Source of the DNA: Nitrospirillum viridazoti CBAmc
GTDB taxonomy: Bacteria > Pseudomonadota > Alphaproteobacteria > Azospirillales > Azospirillaceae
Assembly (NCBI RefSeq): GCF_000730165.1
Contig: NZ_CP022113.1
Coordinates: 558,001 to 622,000 of the forward strand
Length of the DNA: 64,000 nucleotides
Direction of reading: 5' to 3'
The notes beneath the pieces are model-generated. The model saw only the letters and a program-made list of their open reading frames with translations. It was not told where the DNA came from and did not search any database. Within the stretch, counting starts at the first letter, position 1; each line of letters starts with the position of its first letter. The position numbers and the translations under genes were made by a program. Below are positions 8,393-16,880 of this stretch, piece after piece.

Positions 8393-8958
8393 TGCGGGAC
8401 CGCCGTGACGCCATCCGTCCCGATGAAGCGGGCTTCACCTACCTCGGCCTGCTGATCATCCTGGCCATCATCGGGGTGGTGGCCGCAGCCAGCCTGCAGG
8501 CCGGCGCCCTGATGCAACGGCGCCAGGCCGAGGAAAGCCTGCTCGATATCGGATCGGACTTCCGCACCGCCTTGCGCAGCTATGCCGACAGCACCCCCGC
8601 CGGCCTGCCCCGCTCCCCCCGCACATTGCAGGATCTGGTGCGCGACCCGCGCTATCCCGGTGTGCGCCGTTACCTGCGGAGGGTGCCGCCCGACCCCTTG
8701 GGCGGCGGCCAGCCCTGGGGCCTGGTCATGAGCCCGGACGGTGCCGGCATCATCGGGATCTACAGCCGGGCACCGGGGCATCCCATCAAGCAGGACAATT
8801 TCCCAGCGGCCTACCAGGACTTCCGCAACCGCGACAGCTATGCCGACTGGATCTTCACCCAGGCGCCGGCCCGTAATTCCCAGCTGCCCTCGCGACCCAT
8901 TCCCCTGGGCCCGGGCGCGTCCCCGCCACCCAGCCCGGGCGCTTCCACGCCCCGCTGA
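8392..8958 (+). CDS. Minor pseudopilin lacking the conserved Glu5 (third of three)
   Basis: A 188-residue prepilin-like protein. The N-terminus reads EAGFTYLGLLIILAIIGV: the peptidase-site Gly is residue 14 and Phe15 would be the first mature residue, but the mature position 5, almost always Glu, is Gly19. In type II secretion the subunit that naturally lacks Glu5 is GspK, which sits at the pseudopilus tip, so this may be a tip subunit, although at 188 residues it is far shorter than GspK (about 300). The C-terminus is a proline-rich tail (GPGASPPPSPGAS) that may be unstructured. The gene shares one base with the preceding stop, and 28 bases separate it from the oxidoreductase gene. It is also possible that the protein is a degenerate GspH-like pseudopilin. 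Confidence 0.82.
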   Translation: MRDRRDAIRPDEAGFTYLGLLIILAIIGVVAAASLQAGALMQRRQAEESLLDIGSDFRTALRSYADSTPAGLPRSPRTLQDLVRDPRYPGVRRYLRRVPPDPLGGGQPWGLVMSPDGAGIIGIYSRAPGHPIKQDNFPAAYQDFRNRDSYADWIFTQAPARNSQLPSRPIPLGPGASPPPSPGASTPR

Positions 8959-8986
8959 TTTCCACCGGCCATTCCAGGATCAATCC

Positions 8987-9727
8987 GTGCGCACCATCCT
9001 CCTCGCCCTCCTCACGTCCTGCCTGCTGCTGTCCAGCACCGCCACCCAGGCCGCCAGACCGGCGGATGATTTCGACGCCCGCATCCACGCCTACCTCATC
9101 AACCACCCCGAGGTGCTGACGGAAATGCAGCAGGCCCTGACGGCCAAGCAGGCGGCGGAGCGGGAGGCGCAGACCCGCGCGGTCGTGGCCGCCAACCACG
9201 ACGCCCTGATGGCCGACGCCGGCGACGCGATCCTGGGCAACCCCAAGGGCGACGTCACCGTCGTGGAGTTCTTCGACGACGAATGCCCCTACTGCAAGAT
9301 GATGGCGCCCACGCTGGAGACGGTGGTGAAGACCGATCCCGGCGTGCGCGTGGTGCTGAAGGAACTGGCCGTCCTGGGCCCCGGCTCGGAAATCGCGGCG
9401 CGCTATGCCCTTGCGGCCCAGCAGCAGGGGAAGTATCTGACGCTGCACGCCGCCCTGATGGCGGACAAGACGCCGGAACACCAGCTGACCGAGGCGCGCG
9501 TGAAGGAGATCGCCGCCGGCGTCGGCCTGGACACCGCCCGGCTGGAGCGCGACAGCCAGTCGGCGGACATCGTCGTCCGGCTGCAGCGCACCCGCGCCCT
9601 GGCCCAAACCATCGGCATCCGGGGCACGCCCGGCCTGGTCATCGGCGACACCGTGCATTCCGGCGCCATGACGCCCGACGCCCTGGTCAAGACCATCGCC
9701 GCCGCGCGGGCCGCTAAGGGGCCCTGA
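8987..9727 (+). CDS. Periplasmic DsbA/ScsC/Com1-like thiol oxidoreductase
   Basis: A 246-residue exported thioredoxin-fold protein. The GTG start at 8987 is preceded by CAGGA at good spacing and gives a clean signal peptide (TILLALLTSCLLLSS, cleavage near TQAA). After it comes a helical segment (IHAYLINHPEVLTEMQQAL) like the N-terminal oligomerisation region of ScsC/Com1 proteins, then the thioredoxin fold with active site CPYC (in FFDDECPYCKMM, about residues 102-105) and the cis-Pro loop GIRGTPGLVIG. It should form or shuffle disulfides in the periplasm. Position at the end of the secretion operon suggests it folds a secretion component or a secreted substrate; the second Cys pair usually found in periplasmic GspK or secretin partners is not obvious here, so the substrate is unknown. 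Confidence 0.88.
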   Translation: MRTILLALLTSCLLLSSTATQAARPADDFDARIHAYLINHPEVLTEMQQALTAKQAAEREAQTRAVVAANHDALMADAGDAILGNPKGDVTVVEFFDDECPYCKMMAPTLETVVKTDPGVRVVLKELAVLGPGSEIAARYALAAQQQGKYLTLHAALMADKTPEHQLTEARVKEIAAGVGLDTARLERDSQSADIVVRLQRTRALAQTIGIRGTPGLVIGDTVHSGAMTPDALVKTIAAARAAKGP

Positions 9728-9748
9728 CCGGAACAGCGCGACGGGCCG

Positions 9749-10012
9749 TCAGTGCAGCCAGCCCGCGTCCTGCCCGTGGCGGATTTCCGCAGGCCGGACC
9801 AGGGCCGCCGAAACCACCGTCACCCGATGGATGCGGCCGTCCAGCCGAGCCTCCCAGAAATCGAGGAACTGGCGGAGTTGCGGGAAACGGGGCGCCTGGT
9901 CCAGTTCCTGCCATAGATAGGCTTGCAGCAAGCCGGGATGGTCCGGCATGCGATAGAGGATCTCAGCCGTGGTCAGGCGCCAGCCCAAAAGTTGCTTTTC
10001 CAAGTCCGTCAT
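9749..10012 (-). CDS. Usg family protein
   Basis: An 87-residue protein that matches the alphaproteobacterial Usg family: LTTAEILYRMPDHPGLLQAYLWQELDQAPRFPQLRQFLDFW carries the family hallmarks YRMPDHP, LWQ.LD.AP.FP and FLDFW. The start at the ATG ending at 10012 is preceded by AAGGA and removes a non-conserved 21-residue extension. The protein is small, soluble and has no signal peptide. Its function is unknown; the family name comes from old genetic-neighbour annotation. It stands alone, convergent with the secretion operon (21 bases apart) and is probably transcribed from its own promoter in the short gap before the dnaJ-like gene. Confidence 0.8.
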   Translation of the reverse strand: MTDLEKQLLGWRLTTAEILYRMPDHPGLLQAYLWQELDQAPRFPQLRQFLDFWEARLDGRIHRVTVVSAALVRPAEIRHGQDAGWLH

Positions 10013-10101
10013 GACGTCCTTCCAACCAGGGTGCGGAGGATGGAATTCTGGCATCAACGGAGTGCCGCGCGTCAATATTTATCTAATCTCTCCAGATAGT
10101 T

Positions 10102-10124
10102 AGCAGCCGACGGTAGTGGCTGCT
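10102..10124 (-). terminator. Weak hairpin after the dnaJ-like gene
   Basis: A 7-bp inverted repeat (AGCAGCC / GGCTGCT, loop of 9) lies five bases beyond the dnaJ-like stop on the minus strand. No clear U-run follows, so it may be a weak terminator or only an mRNA-end stabiliser. Confidence 0.35.
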
Positions 10125-10128
10125 GCCA

Positions 10129-11031
10129 TCAATCCCCCTCCATGGGCTTGCGGGGGTTGTACTCGGCGGGCCGCCAGTTCCGCAGGAAGGATTCCAGCGC
10201 CGGGTCCGGTAACGGCGGCAAGGCCAGGCGCACGGTCACGTATTGGTCGCCCCGGCCGCCGGTTGAGGATATGCCGCGTCCCCTCAATCGCAGCCGGGTG
10301 CCGTCATTGGCCCCCTTGGGGATGGTCATCAGGACGGAGCCGTCTATGGTCGGTACCCGCACCTTGGCGCCGAAAACGGCCTCGTGCAGCGTGACGGGCA
10401 GGTCCAGGTGGACATCGTCCCGCTCGCGCCTGAACCACGGGTGGGGCCGGACCGAAACGGTGACCAGCGCGTCGCCAGGAGGTCCGCCAGCGGTGCCCGG
10501 GGCACCCCGGCCACGCAGCCGGACCTTGCCCCCGTCTTCGAGCCCTGGCGGTAGGTCGACGTCCAGCCGCGTCCCGTCGGGCAGGGTCACACGATGGCGT
10601 CCACCTTTCGCCGCCTCAACGAAATCCACGGTGACGCTGACCGATATGTCCTGGCCTTTGCGCGGCCCTGCGCCGGTCCGGGAACCGCCGCCGAACATGT
10701 CGGCGATGATGCCCTCAAAGCCACCCATCCCGCCAACGTTAGACGTGAACTGGAAGCCGCTGCCGGACGCGCCGGCATGGTGACGCCGGGAATAGGCCTG
10801 TGGCCGCTCATTACCATCGGCATCGACTTCACCGCGGTCGAAGCGGGCGCGCTTGGCGGCATCCGACAACAGGTCGTAGGCGGCGGTGACCTCCCTGAAT
10901 TTGCGTTCAGCCTCTGGGTGGTTCTGGTTCAGGTCGGGGTGATGGGTCTTGGCGAGCTTGCGGTACGCCCGCCGGATTTCCTCGGCCGAGGCGGTACGCG
11001 ATACGCCCAGGATGTCATAGGGACTGCGCAT
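10129..11031 (-). CDS. cbpA: DnaJ/CbpA-type co-chaperone
   Basis: A 300-residue type II J-domain protein that stimulates Hsp70 (DnaK). The J domain occupies residues 1-68 (YDILGVSRTASAEEIRRAYRK) with the essential HPD at about 32-34. A Gly/Phe-rich linker follows (GGMGGFEGIIADMFGGG), and then two beta-barrel substrate-binding domains (from about residue 125 to 290) with the typical LPPGLEDGGKVRLRGRG and IPKGANDGTRLRLRGRG repeats. There is no zinc-finger CxxCxGxG region, which separates it from DnaJ proper. It follows the unknown gene by 15 bases and Hsp20 further upstream, and is probably part of the same heat-inducible transcript. Confidence 0.93.
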   Translation of the reverse strand: MRSPYDILGVSRTASAEEIRRAYRKLAKTHHPDLNQNHPEAERKFREVTAAYDLLSDAAKRARFDRGEVDADGNERPQAYSRRHHAGASGSGFQFTSNVGGMGGFEGIIADMFGGGSRTGAGPRKGQDISVSVTVDFVEAAKGGRHRVTLPDGTRLDVDLPPGLEDGGKVRLRGRGAPGTAGGPPGDALVTVSVRPHPWFRRERDDVHLDLPVTLHEAVFGAKVRVPTIDGSVLMTIPKGANDGTRLRLRGRGISSTGGRGDQYVTVRLALPPLPDPALESFLRNWRPAEYNPRKPMEGD

Positions 11032-11046
11032 CTATCGTGCAGGCGC

Positions 11047-11541
11047 TCAATGAAGGGGAAGCGTACGGATGGACACGCCCGCCCCATCGCCCGTGTCGGC
11101 GGCGCCGTCACGCAGGAGGTCAAGCAGCGCGCCCGAGTCCGGCAGGCCATCCATCTGGCCCACCAGGGCGGACAGCACTTCGGCGCAGGCCTGCACCAGG
11201 GCTTGGTTGCCCGGCATCTGCTGATGAACCATCACCAGGTTGTCGACCAGGTCGCTGGCCAAGGCGTATTCCCGTGTTCCCGGCAAGCTGGGGCCCGGCA
11301 AGGAGATTGCCGGCGGCACCTCGCCCACCTCCTTCAAAACGGCCAGCTTGTGCTGCAGCAGACAGGCGCCAACGCTGCCATCGATCAGCGTGGCGGCCGA
11401 CACCTCACCGTCCGCTTGCACGACGAGTTGGCGCAACAGGCGCAGGGCCGACAGGCAGGCGCCTGCCGCCGCCGCGCGGTCGGCGCCATCAGCCGCCAAC
11501 GCGATGGCGGAGCGGACCAGGGTGGTGACAACTGGAAACAT
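11047..11541 (-). CDS. Unknown protein between hsp20 and the dnaJ-like gene
   Basis: A 164-residue protein that I do not recognise. It has a strong ribosome site (GAGGAGG eight bases before the ATG), typical codon use and a short gap to the co-chaperone gene, so it is very probably real. The sequence is predicted mostly helical and Leu/Ala/Val rich, with no signal peptide, no membrane helix and two Cys-containing helices (AGACLSALRLLRQLVV and ALVQACAEVLSALV). Its position within an Hsp20-CbpA transcript implies a role in protein quality control, possibly as an adaptor, but nothing in the sequence proves this. Confidence 0.75.
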   Translation of the reverse strand: MFPVVTTLVRSAIALAADGADRAAAAGACLSALRLLRQLVVQADGEVSAATLIDGSVGACLLQHKLAVLKEVGEVPPAISLPGPSLPGTREYALASDLVDNLVMVHQQMPGNQALVQACAEVLSALVGQMDGLPDSGALLDLLRDGAADTGDGAGVSIRTLPLH

Positions 11542-11638
11542 GGCGATACCCTCCTCACGAGCGATACCGGTTCAAACAGCCGGCCCTTCGCGGCACCGGC
11601 AACGTCAAGGTGAAGTGCTGACAACGGGCCGGTGACAC

Positions 11639-11662
11639 GCCGCCGGCACGACGGCCGGCGGC
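11639..11662 (-). other. Hairpin between hsp20 and the unknown gene
   Basis: A perfect 9-bp inverted repeat (GCCGCCGGC, six-base loop) lies 21 bases after the hsp20 stop. No U-run follows on the minus strand, so I read it as a processing or stabilising hairpin, or a partial attenuator, that could make hsp20 mRNA more abundant than the two genes after it. Confidence 0.45.
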
Positions 11663-11682
11663 GGCTCCCTTCATCTTCGGCC

Positions 11683-12153
11683 TCAGGCGGCTTGCTTTTC
11701 GCCGGCTTGATGCTCTTCCAGGCGCGGATTGGCGCCACCGGACAGGATTTCGATGCGCCGTGGCTTCATGGCCTCCGGCAACTCGCGCTTCAGATCGATG
11801 GTCAGCAGGCCGTTTTCCAGCGAGGCGCGATCAACGAAAACGAAATCGGCCAGCTCGAAACGGCGCTCGAACGACCGGGCCGACAGGCCATGGTGCAGAT
11901 ACTGCGCCTTTTCCTCAGCAGCTTTGCGGCCCTGGACGATGAGCAGGTTGGGATGGGCGGTCAGGGCCAGTTCGTCGGCGGACCAGCCCGCGAGGGCGAC
12001 AACGATGCGATAGGCGTTCTCATCGGTCTTCAGGATGTCGTACGGGGGATAGCTGTCCGCCGGACTGGTGGTGGACAGATGTTCCAGCACAGACGCCAAA
12101 CGGTCAAATCCAACGCCGGACCGAAACAGGGGCGAAAAATCAAAAGCGCTCAT
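11683..12153 (-). CDS. hsp20: Small heat-shock protein Hsp20 (IbpA family)
   Basis: A 156-residue small heat-shock chaperone that holds unfolding proteins until Hsp70 and ClpB can act. The start MSAFDFSPLFRSGVGFDRL matches the usual IbpA N-terminus; of two nearby ATGs the one ending at 12153 has the better-spaced GGAGG (eight bases), while the upstream ATG lies only two bases from it. The alpha-crystallin domain spans about residues 35-130 with PPYDILKTDENAYRIVVALAG, FERRFELAD and NGLLTIDLKRELPE, and the C-terminus contains the conserved I-E-I tail motif (RRIEIL). The leader looks like a ROSE RNA thermometer, the usual device for this gene class in alphaproteobacteria. Confidence 0.94.
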   Translation of the reverse strand: MSAFDFSPLFRSGVGFDRLASVLEHLSTTSPADSYPPYDILKTDENAYRIVVALAGWSADELALTAHPNLLIVQGRKAAEEKAQYLHHGLSARSFERRFELADFVFVDRASLENGLLTIDLKRELPEAMKPRRIEILSGGANPRLEEHQAGEKQAA

Positions 12154-12245
12154 AGCCATGTCCTCCATTGAGCAACGAGGTACGAGCGGCCCCGGGACCC
12201 ACCCGGGAGCCGGTTCGGGCCGGATCCGCAAGCGGCATCCGACTG
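12154..12245 (-). promoter_or_regulatory. Probable ROSE-like RNA thermometer in the hsp20 leader
   Basis: Read on the minus strand, the bases just before the start are TTGCT-CAATGG-AGGA, i.e. the anti-Shine-Dalgarno pentamer UUGCU (12171-12175) able to pair with AGGA of the ribosome site across a six-base loop, as in ROSE elements of rhizobial small heat-shock genes. Upstream in the leader is another strong stem (CCCGGG - five-base loop - CCCGGG, 12190-12206). The predicted transcript start near 12245 makes a leader of about 90 nucleotides, the usual ROSE size. Melting at high temperature would free the ribosome site. Confidence 0.6.
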
Positions 12246-12251
12246 CCTGTG

Positions 12252-12279
12252 AATATAGAAAATATTGGCAATATATCAA
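12252..12279 (-). promoter_or_regulatory. Candidate promoter for hsp20
   Basis: On the minus strand TTGATA and TATATT are separated by 16 bases inside a very AT-rich stretch. A CTTG-type RpoH -35 is not evident, so housekeeping sigma plus RNA-thermometer control is the simpler reading. Confidence 0.4.
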
Positions 12280-12334
12280 TATTGATTTTGATATAGGCAA
12301 ATCGACAGACAATTTTATTATAGAACGACAATAA

Positions 12335-12358
12335 CCACGGCGGCAGTCGCCGCCGTGG
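12335..12358 (-). terminator. Terminator of the groES-groEL operon
   Basis: A perfect 10-bp stem (CCACGGCGGC / GCCGCCGTGG, loop AGTC) begins 33 bases after the groEL stop and is followed on the minus strand by TTATTGT. Confidence 0.75.
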
Positions 12359-12391
12359 CCAAGTGTACTCAGCTGTTATGTTAGGACTTCG

Positions 12392-14038
<1,647 letters not shown>

Positions 14039-14350
14039 TCAGGCGGCCTTGCGGGCCGCGCTGGTGTCGATGACGCCGAGGATGTCACTCTCCTTCATGA
14101 TCAGGAGATCCTCGCCGTCGATCTTGATCTCGGTGCCGGACCATTTGCCGAACAGCACGCGGTCGCCGACCCGGACATTCAGGTCGATGACATGGCCCTG
14201 TTCGTCCCGGGTGCCGGGACCGACGGCAAGCACCACGCCCTCCTGGGGCTTTTCCTTGGCGGTATCGGGGATGATGATGCCGCCAGCGGTCTTCTGCTCG
14301 CTGTCAACGCGGCGCACGACGACGCGGTCGTGCAAGGGGCGGAATCGCAT
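14039..14350 (-). CDS. groES: Co-chaperonin GroES
   Basis: A 103-residue lid protein for GroEL. The ATG ending at 14350 is preceded by GAGGAG at eight bases and gives the standard [14 protein letters not shown] start; a GTG three codons upstream is less well placed. The mobile loop is [19 protein letters not shown] (about residues 17-35), and the roof and barrel motifs [34 protein letters not shown] are complete. A seven-residue Ala/Arg tail follows the usual end. No CIRCE repeat (TTAGCACTC...GAGTGCTAA) is visible upstream, so HrcA control is not supported here. Confidence 0.96.
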   Translation of the reverse strand: MRFRPLHDRVVVRRVDSEQKTAGGIIIPDTAKEKPQEGVVLAVGPGTRDEQGHVIDLNVRVGDRVLFGKWSGTEIKIDGEDLLIMKESDILGVIDTSAARKAA

Positions 14351-14427
14351 GGGGGTCACTCCTCATTACAAGCGAATGCCATGGATTTTATAAGGCGACC
14401 CTCCCTTCTGGGCCGGGCCGCGGCAAA

Positions 14428-14455
14428 AATTTATTCAGCCCGGAATCCATGTCAA
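14428..14455 (-). promoter_or_regulatory. Candidate groES promoter
   Basis: On the minus strand CTTGACA (TTGACA at 14450-14455) and TAAATT (14428-14433) are 16 bases apart, about 75 bases before the groES start. The CTTGAC form also fits the -35 of alphaproteobacterial RpoH promoters, but the -10 does not match CYTATWT well. Confidence 0.45.
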
Positions 14456-14459
14456 GAGG

Positions 14460-15093
14460 GGTGGCCCAGGGGACGGGCCAAAAATTTCCGGCCCGGATTC
14501 CACCGCGCAAATGGACGGTCGCGGCGGCCGACCAAGGACGGCAACCCCGGTGCCCAGTGGGCATCGCGCCCGGACCAGACCTCTAAGCCGGTTGGCTACC
14601 TATGCCTTGGGTATAGGCGCCGCCATTTTGAACATTCCCTATATCCCCACATCGTCTTTCAATTACGCATACATTTGTACTTACTTGAAATTGAATTGGT
14701 TAACGTTGAGAGATGATGCTGATCATAAAGCCGATATTTGTGCATGATGATCCCAATGGAAGCTGATAAATTCTGACATTCCCGCCTTAAATTTCTCATT
14801 TTAAAGCCAATATCACAAATCATCACATATTGTCGCAAATGTTCATCCTTCCAACATTCACTCTTTATTAAGTGCATGGCCGTTGACTATCGTCGTTCTT
14901 GTGCGCCATTGTCGCGCCACCCTCAAAAGCGATATATCCGAAAGTAGCTGATCCTCCAGCCCTGTCCCCCTTTCGCCTGAGCCGTTCTTGCCGGCCGGTC
15001 CCATCCAGGTTCGACACCCTGGGGACCGGGTTTTCCGTTGTTTGCCGCCGCTATCCCGTCCGCCGTCGCTTAAGCCCCAAGGTGCCCCTGGAA
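14460..15093. other. AT-rich intergenic region upstream of the two-partner secretion operon
   Basis: No convincing gene is present. From about 14600 to 14900 the base composition drops sharply in GC compared with everything around it, and the plus strand has scattered promoter-like hexamers (for instance TTGAGA near 14704 and TTGACT near 14883) with no single clear pair. I read it as the regulatory region of tpsB-tpsA. A 72-residue minus-strand frame at 14659-14877 has no ribosome site and unlike codon use. Confidence 0.6.
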
Positions 15094-16857
15094 ATGACCA
15101 AGACCGCCCAGTCCCCCCTGTCGCCCCACGCGCGCATGGCCCACAAGCGGGCGGACTTGGGGGCCGGCCGGCGTACCTTGCGGGCGGCGGCCCTGACGAC
15201 GGCAGCCTTGTTCATCACCCTGCCGGCGCTGGCGCAGCAGGTCCAGCCGCCGCGATTGCCGTCCGGCGCCGAACCGGGTCGCGAGGCGCCCCGGCCGGTC
15301 ATGCCCACGCCTGGCGCACCCGGCGGTGCCATCACCGTGCCCAAGGCGACGGCGGCCCAGGCACCGCAGGGGGCCGAGCAGTACAGCTTTGCGCTGAAAG
15401 GAGTCGCGGTCGAAGGCGCCACCGCCTTCCCCGCCGATGAACTGGCGGCCTTCTACGCCAGCCTGGTGGGCAAGACGGTCACCGTGGCCGACATGTTCAA
15501 GGTCGCCAACGACATCGAGGTGCGCTATCGCGAGGCCGGCTACATCACCAGCCGGGTCGTGGTGCCGGAGCAGACCATCGAGGACGGCCGCTTCCGCATC
15601 CAGGTCATCGAGGGCTTCGTCGCCGACATCCGGTTCGACGACGACATCGGCCCGGCCCGCGCGGCCGTGGCCCGCCTGCTGGAGCCCCTGCGCGGCGTTA
15701 CCCCCATCAGCGTGGGCGAGATCGAGCGTCGCCTGCTGCTGGCCGACGACCTGCCCGGCCTGACGGTGCGCGCCAGCCTGGAGCCGTCGCCCACCATCCT
15801 GGGCGCCTCCATCATCGTGGTGAAGTCGGAGCGCAAGACGGTCGACGCCTCGCTGGCCTTCGACAACCGCAACACACCCTATGTCGGCGCCTTCGAATGG
15901 GTGGGCTCCGTCTCGGTCAACAGCTTCGGCGAGCATGCCGACCGCCTGACCCTGACCAGCAAGGTCTCCACCCCCTTCCGCCGCGAATGGTTCGTCCAGG
16001 GCGGCTACCAGGGCATGTTCAGCAGTGACGGGCTGACGGCCGGCCTCACCTCCAGCTTCTCCCGCGCCAGCCCGGGGCAGGAGCTGGACCAGTTGAACGT
16101 CCACAGCCGCGTGGCGTCCGAGACCGGCACCGTCACCTACCCCATCATCCGGTCGCGCCTGGAAAACCTGCGCGCCTTCGGGGAATTCGAGTACCGCGAC
16201 ATCCGCACCACGCTGGGCGCCGACCTCTTCAACCAGGACCACCTTCGTATCTTCCGCGCCGGCGTCAGCTACGACAAGACCGACACCTGGGACGGCATCA
16301 CCGCCGTGCGCGGCACCGTGCACCAGGGCCTGGACATCCTGAACGCGACACCGCGCAAGTCCGACTACGCCTCGCGCCTGGGCGGCAACGCCGACTTCAC
16401 CAAGTTCACCGTGGACGTGACACGCGTCCAGCAGCTGCCGGCCAACTTCAGCCTACTGGCCACGGCCACGGCGCAGATGTCGCTGGCACCCCTGCTGGCC
16501 AGCGAGGAGATGGCGCTGGGCGGCCCGAACTTCGGCCGCGCCTATGACGAGGGCGAAATCTCCGGCGACAACGGCTGGGCCGGCTCGCTGGAACTGCGCT
16601 ACACGCCGCTGGTGCCCGAACTGTTCCCCGAAGGGATGCAGTTCTACGCCGTGTTCGACGGCGGCCGGGTGTGGAGCCTGTCCAACTACCGTCCCACCGG
16701 CCGCGTCACGGTGGCGTCGGTGGGCGGTGGCGTCCGCATCAACATGGCCAAAGAGCTGTTCACGACCCTTGAGGTCGACCAGCCGCTGGACCGTCAGGTC
16801 CAAACCCAGGGCGGAAAGCCGACCCGGGTCTTCTTCAGCATCACGGCGCATTACTGA
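15094..16857 (+). CDS. tpsB: Two-partner secretion transporter TpsB (ShlB/FhaC family)
   Basis: A 587-residue outer-membrane pore that recognises the TPS domain of its TpsA partner in the periplasm and threads it to the surface without ATP. The ATG at 15094 is used because it begins a clear signal peptide (LRAAALTTAALFITLPALA, cleavage near residue 47); an in-frame extension to 14899 is unlike a coding start. A Pro-rich linker leads to POTRA 1 (about 97-170, YSFALKGVAVEGATAFP...VRYREAGYITSRVVVPEQ) and POTRA 2 (about 175-250). The 16-strand barrel fills about 255-587 and ends FFSITAHY. Only 23 bases separate it from the giant tpsA gene, so the pair is one operon. Confidence 0.95.
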   Translation: MTKTAQSPLSPHARMAHKRADLGAGRRTLRAAALTTAALFITLPALAQQVQPPRLPSGAEPGREAPRPVMPTPGAPGGAITVPKATAAQAPQGAEQYSFALKGVAVEGATAFPADELAAFYASLVGKTVTVADMFKVANDIEVRYREAGYITSRVVVPEQTIEDGRFRIQVIEGFVADIRFDDDIGPARAAVARLLEPLRGVTPISVGEIERRLLLADDLPGLTVRASLEPSPTILGASIIVVKSERKTVDASLAFDNRNTPYVGAFEWVGSVSVNSFGEHADRLTLTSKVSTPFRREWFVQGGYQGMFSSDGLTAGLTSSFSRASPGQELDQLNVHSRVASETGTVTYPIIRSRLENLRAFGEFEYRDIRTTLGADLFNQDHLRIFRAGVSYDKTDTWDGITAVRGTVHQGLDILNATPRKSDYASRLGGNADFTKFTVDVTRVQQLPANFSLLATATAQMSLAPLLASEEMALGGPNFGRAYDEGEISGDNGWAGSLELRYTPLVPELFPEGMQFYAVFDGGRVWSLSNYRPTGRVTVASVGGGVRINMAKELFTTLEVDQPLDRQVQTQGGKPTRVFFSITAHY

Positions 16858-16880
16858 GATCGGAACGGGGAAATCCAATC

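Noticed and set aside
14351-14480. CIRCE operator upstream of groES
   Set aside because: The TTAGCACTC...GAGTGCTAA repeat is not present in the leader.
14659-14877. A 72-codon minus-strand frame in the AT-rich island
   Set aside because: No ribosome site, no homology, and the stretch looks regulatory.
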